A stretch of DNA of 24,646 nucleotides. It comes from Chromera velia. Taxonomy: Eukaryota; Sar; Chromeraceae. The position numbers and the translations under genes are program-made. Below the pieces are notes generated by a model that was given only the letters and a program-made list of their open reading frames with translations, searched no databases and was not told where the DNA came from. The stretch spans positions 1 to 24,646 of the forward strand of contig JAHBMJ010001927.1 in the NCBI GenBank assembly GCA_018398765.1, given 5' to 3'. This document shows positions 21,140 through 24,646 of this stretch, piece after piece (positions within the stretch are counted from its first letter, which is position 1; each line of letters begins with the position of its first letter).

Positions 21140-22160
21140 CGAGAGAGTCTGTGTGAAGAAGAAGAAACAGAACAAGAAGAAAAAGAAAAAGATAAGGAGA
21201 GGTCATACTGCTTGTCCCATCGGCTGTCTCTGATGATTTTTGATTTCTTTCGGGAACCGTTGGCTGAACGTTTTCTCTGTTGATCTCGTGCTTACGTCTT
21301 TGTTGCCTTCACTCGTTATCGCCTTTCTTGTCCGCTGAGTTATGTGTTCCTGTGTGTCTGCGTGCGTCCGTGTGTGCATGTGTGTGAGAGAGAGTGTCTG
21401 TGTGCGTGTTCACAATAGTTGTGCGTGCGTGTGTGCGTGTGTGTGATTGCTGCAGATTTCTTCCATACGTGGGAATGGTCACAATCTGGCTGAACGACTA
21501 TCCATGGTAAGTGGATGATTTCTCTTGCTGGTAACAGGAATGACAGGGAGAAAGAAGAGAGAGCATGTAAAGAGACAGAGAGACAAAAGGGGAGAGAGAA
21601 CGTCAATCCAATGGGTCCTGTAAAGGCTCTGAACCAGTCAAGCTAGCTGCCTAGCACCTTTCGTTTTCCTTACCCTGACCCCCGCTTTGATTCTTGGGGT
21701 TTCAATCTCAACTCTTTGCAGTCCGGAATTCCTTCCTGTCCCCCTCACGTCTTCTTTTGTTTTTTTCTTTCAAATGATTCTATCTCCTCTTGAAAGAGTC
21801 GCTGAGCAGTACGGAGGAGTATGCGAACCCCGTCGCCACCCACGGACCTTTCTCTGCTGCTGCGGTGCTTCTTGCGGCACTTCTCATCTCTCTGTCTCTC
21901 TTCTCTCTCTGTGTGAGAGAGGGAGAAGCAAAATATGTGGAATTGAATGTTTTCCATTCTTCTCCAGCTGGCGTCATCCAACTTTTTGTTTGCTACTCTT
22001 GATGGTTTCTGTTCTTAGTTTTTCTTCTTCCTCTTCTCACTAGACAGGTTCATGTCATAACTTACCTCGCACGCCTTTGGCCCCCTGCCCTCCCCTCTGC
22101 AGGCTAAAATATCTTCTCGTAGGCTCGATGGCGTTCATGGTAATGATAGGAAGGGAATAG
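19228..22160 (+). CDS. SEC11: Signal peptidase complex catalytic subunit Sec11 (6 exons)
   Basis: This is the serine protease (family S26B) that removes signal peptides from proteins entering the ER, acting with the small subunits of the signal peptidase complex. Exons are 19228-19290, 19374-19483, 19618-19764, 20424-20543, 21456-21506 and 22103-22160. Every junction is GT-AG and in phase (0,2,2,2,2), giving 549 nt or 182 residues, the normal size. An N-terminal transmembrane helix (residues about 26-45, [20 protein letters not shown]) precedes [18 protein letters not shown], which contains the catalytic Ser of the SGSMEP motif. The catalytic His is in IPIVHRII, and the Asp region reads LTKGDNN then [26 protein letters not shown] and a C-terminal hydrophobic helix complete the protein. 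The start gives the usual short cytosolic N-terminus (MLETLKQYW). Introns 3-5 are long for so small a gene (659, 912 and 596 bases) and packed with simple repeats. Nothing is missing or broken. It is divergent from the RING gene, with no sign of co-transcription. Confidence 0.97.
20770..20945 (+). repeat. Degenerate (TTTC)n/(TTCC)n tract in SEC11 intron 4
   Basis: About 175 bases are almost pure pyrimidine on the coding strand, built of tttc, ttcc and tttt words. The tract lies inside the intron between exons 4 and 5. Open frames across it translate to F/L/S-rich peptides and are artefacts of the repeat. Confidence 0.9.
21061..21092 (+). repeat. (CTGT)n tract in SEC11 intron 4
   Basis: A short run of ctgt/ttgt tetranucleotides lies in the same intron and is followed at about 21108-21148 by a GT then GA-rich run. 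The same tetranucleotide family (GACA on the opposite strand) closes the window at 24615-24646 and recurs as short runs in other introns. Confidence 0.9.
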
Positions 22161-22620
22161 TAGCACTACAGGGAAAGGACGACCTGTTGATTCAGCTAGC
22201 TCTTTCGTTCGATCCTGGATGGATGGCCCCCCAAGTTCCTTCGACCCTCTCATCGATCGTCATTGGCGCAGGCAGACAAGAGAATCTGTCTGTATAGCCT
22301 GATCGGTCGAGTCCCCGTGCCGCTTCAACACGCCAAACTGTGACTTCCCCCACCACACTCCGCCTTCTTCCCCGTCGGTTTTGTACCTTTCCAAACGCAC
22401 GCGGCTGGCTGCAATCGTGCAGTTTCGAGTCGCCTGCTTCACTTTGCTCGGGGTGAGTGGGAGAAAACCCCGGGACTTCGCAGCCACCCCCCTGGGTTTC
22501 TTGCGGATCAGTGATGCATGAATACCGTTACGGAAATTGATCTGACATGTAAAGAGAGCACCGGCCGTGCTCAAGCCGTCCCCTGCATGTTGATGCTCGC
22601 TGCTTTAGTGGTTGCACTAT
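22161..22620. other. SEC11 3' flank; one doubtful minus-strand open frame
   Basis: Downstream of the SEC11 stop (22158-22160) the DNA keeps genic composition to about 22620. A 104-codon open frame lies on the minus strand at 22574-22260 (it contains GVWWGKSQFGVLKRHGD). It has no recognisable domain. It could be a gene remnant, an exon or chance. No terminator or polyadenylation signal can be pinned down. Confidence 0.35.
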
Positions 22621-23400
22621 ACATGGTCTAGAGTCTAGACAATATACCGTGATGATCGAAATTGACTAGGAAATTGAATGAATGAATGAATAAAATTCAA
22701 TGAATGAAAGAATGATCATCAATGATGTGACTGAGACGAAGCCTACGACGAAGCTTATACTAAAGTAGGTTTTATAGACTTTAGTAGATTTGAAACTCTT
22801 TCTAAACTAGCTTCTAGCTAAAGCTTTTTTGATAATAAAGTCTTATGCACTAGCAGCACTACAGGTTCAAAGTTATGTCAACTAAAAAACTTTTTTAATT
22901 TTATTTTTTAAAGTTTTTTAAAAAAAATGAGTTTCGATCGTGTTTAGTCCTCGTATGTAGAATTATGTATCATTCTAGAGAATGTTCTTAATTTTAATGA
23001 ATCTTAAAATTATATGGCAGTATTATGACTCATATAATTTAATAATAAGATTCTGCAGGTTTTTAGTCTCATGTATACAATGTTAGATCATTACCGGGCC
23101 TATACTTCCAACGCTGCAGCTACAAACCTAGCTACAAACGCAGATAAGCGCAGGCTTCGGATATTTGGCGGCAAGTTCGGTAACTTCGGCCTATAGCCAA
23201 ACTATGCGTTTCGGTTTTAATTATAAATTAAAAGACTAAAGTTAACACACAACTTAACAGAATATTAACACATTTTTTTTCTGCAGCCACCACTTGAGAG
23301 TGACTCCACATGTATATAAGACTATCGAGAAACTACAACGAGAATTCATGGTCTAGCTCGTGGTTCACTTTGGACTCCACTGTACAGAATCTTAATCAAA
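22621..23400. other. AT-rich intergenic island, no gene seen
   Basis: Composition shifts sharply to A/T. Visible items are tagagtctaga near 22629-22639, degenerate gaatgaatgaatg repeats at about 22674-22715, a perfect hairpin TACTAAAGT 22758-22766 with ACTTTAGTA 22778-22786, and long T/A runs at 22889-22927. No coding piece is seen on either strand. A transposon remnant is possible but no ends could be found. Confidence 0.5.
22758..22786. repeat. Short perfect hairpin in AT-rich island
   Basis: A nine-base perfect inverted repeat (TACTAAAGT / ACTTTAGTA) surrounds an 11-base loop. It lies about 600 bases past the SEC11 stop, too far to be a confident transcription-end signal. Confidence 0.7.
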
Positions 23401-23682
23401 GCGCAGCGGCATCTTTCAGCAAGCAACGTACGCAGATAGAGCACGTATACCACACTCTAATACAGTCGACGACGGCGTGAAACGGTGTAATGATAACGTT
23501 GTGGAAAACAAAACTGGGTCGGGAGCATTTCCTACGCAAAGAGGAAAGGAGAATAGGGGAGGGAGGAAAGATGGCATGAAAGAAAAACCGAGAAAACGAA
23601 CAAGAACAGGTTCAGCGCCATCTTTCAAAACTGCATGTTGACTCACTCATTCACCCGCTCGCTCGCTCACTCACTCCTTCCT
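23401..23682. other. 3' flank of the right-edge gene
   Basis: This genic-composition DNA lies just beyond the stop codon of the minus-strand terminal exon and probably holds its 3' UTR. A run of ctcactcattcacccgctcgctcgctcactcactcc words (about 23641-23680) forms a degenerate tetranucleotide repeat next to the stop. No other gene is seen. Confidence 0.45.
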
Positions 23683-24082
23683 TCATTGAATGCCCCCATT
23701 GATTCCCCCAGGAGATCTCATGCGAGGAGGCGAGGGGGAAGCGGAAGAGGGGACAGAGAGATACGCAGCAGTCCCCACTCCAACCCTCCCCTCTGTCGGG
23801 GCGTCCCCCACCAGCTCCTCCCCTTCCTGCATGATCGTTTCCTCCGGGGAATGCCACTCCCCTCCCCGGTCTGTGTACTGGGAGTGTGTGGTGGATCTGC
23901 GGCCTCCGTGGCCATGGGGCGTGGGGGGGCGTGAGTAGGGGTACCGAGAGAGGGCGGAACCTGCTAGAGGCGGAGGGGGGGTGGGTGTGTTCAGTCTGTG
24001 CTGGCGCTGCTGATCTGGAAAGATGGGCGCGGTGACTTCGAGAACTTTGAACACGTTGTCAAAAGTCTCTTCGGCAACGTCC
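23683..24082 (-). CDS. 3'-terminal exon of an unrecognised gene (partial, continues off the right edge)
   Basis: On the minus strand an acceptor (tctgtctgtctgtgcag) at 24083 opens a frame of 1 + 399 bases ending in TGA. It encodes about 132 residues: DVAEETFDNVFKVLEVTAPIF, then a Pro/Gly/Ser-rich stretch (TPTPPPPLAG, PYSRPPTP), then an acidic and polar end. The amphipathic start followed by low-complexity tail is typical of the other genes here. The phase-2 acceptor implies an upstream exon, and the pyrimidine-rich minus strand from 24083 to the window end looks like its intron. No domain is recognisable and no function is proposed. The gene is convergent with SEC11. Confidence 0.55.
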
Positions 24083-24446
24083 CTGCACAGACAGACAGAT
24101 ACAGGGAAGAGGGGGTCATTCGAACATACAGGGAATGGATAGGCAGATTCCAAGGCTGTTCTATGAGATGCGTGAGTATGTGATTGCGTTGTATCTTTTT
24201 GTAATCGAACGGGCGTCTCTCTTCCCTTTCTTTGCTCATTTTGTCTCTCTAAACCCTGGGTACTCTCTTGCGGGCTTCTTCAATCATATTTGATGCTCCA
24301 TCGCCCAATGCCTCCAGCAGCCATCGCTTCCTTCCTTGATCCATCCGTCCATCCATCCAGAGGTACATCGATAAATCCATGCGAGGACACACACACCCAC
24401 AGACTATATGTTTCTTCTTCTCCCTTCTTTTCACACCCACAGACAG

Positions 24447-24509
<63 letters not shown>
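24447..24509. repeat. Compound (CA)n(GA)n microsatellite
   Basis: An uninterrupted CA run passes directly into an uninterrupted GA run, 63 bases in all. Confidence 0.97.
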
Positions 24510-24514
<5 letters not shown>

Positions 24515-24612
24515 AGAGAGAGGGAGAGAGAGGGGAAGAGAGGGGGGGGCAGGGGAGAGAGAGAGAGAGAGACAGACAGACTATATCGTCTTTTCTTCAC
24601 TTCACTTTTTCC

Positions 24613-24614
<2 letters not shown>

Positions 24615-24646
<32 letters not shown>
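24615..24646. repeat. (GACA)n tetranucleotide repeat at the window edge
   Basis: Eight perfect GACA units run into the window end, so the array may be longer. The opposite strand reads (TGTC)n, the same family as the intron repeats of SEC11. Confidence 0.97.

Larger units (their letters stand above)
24083..24646 (-). other. Presumed intron of the right-edge gene, rich in simple repeats
   Basis: On the minus strand this stretch is strongly pyrimidine-rich, like introns elsewhere in the window. It carries (CA)n at 24447-24475, (GA)n at 24475-24509, further GA/GGGA repeats to about 24570 and (GACA)n at 24615-24646, all quoted on the plus strand. No coding piece is accepted. Confidence 0.5.

Overview
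The window looks like nuclear DNA of an intron-rich eukaryotic alga or protist. Conserved eukaryotic secretory and endomembrane genes are split by many short to medium GT-AG introns with long pyrimidine tracts. Proteins carry large low-complexity insertions, introns are full of di- and tetranucleotide repeats, and the genic DNA is GC-rich while the intergenic islands are AT-rich. This style fits an alveolate, perhaps a chromerid such as Chromera; that placement is inference from style, not from a marker gene. There are no bacterial operons, ribosome binding sites, CRISPR arrays or rRNA genes.

Layout. (1) 1-1861 is an AT-rich flank with a cluster of perfect hairpins ending in a tRNA-like segment and an oligo-T run (about 366-688), then the 5' flank of the first gene. 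(2) 1862-10053 (+) is a VPS51 homologue, a subunit of the GARP/EARP endosome-to-Golgi tethering complexes. It is modelled with 14 exons encoding about 1483 residues, roughly twice the usual size. (3) 10054-13721 is intergenic and contains a 490-bp foldback (MITE-like) element at 10609-11098. (4) 18547 down to 13722 (-) is a five-exon gene for a predicted membrane protein of about 1122 residues: signal peptide, a TPM-like lumenal domain, one transmembrane helix, an unusual RING-H2 finger and an acidic tail. (5) 18548-19227 is a 680-bp divergent promoter region. (6) 19228-22160 (+) is SEC11, the catalytic subunit of the ER signal peptidase complex, six exons, 182 residues. (7) 22161-23682 is mostly an AT-rich island without a convincing gene. 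(8) 24082 down to 23683 (-) is the last exon of an unrecognised gene that runs off the right edge; its presumed intron is full of simple repeats.

The three recognised genes all belong to the endomembrane system: SEC11 removes signal peptides in the ER, VPS51 tethers retrograde vesicles, and the RING protein is predicted to sit in a membrane with a cytosolic E3 ligase domain. They alternate in orientation (convergent, divergent, convergent), so they are separate transcription units. The exon models were built by hand. Reading-frame phase agrees at every junction, which is strong internal support, but no transcript evidence was available.
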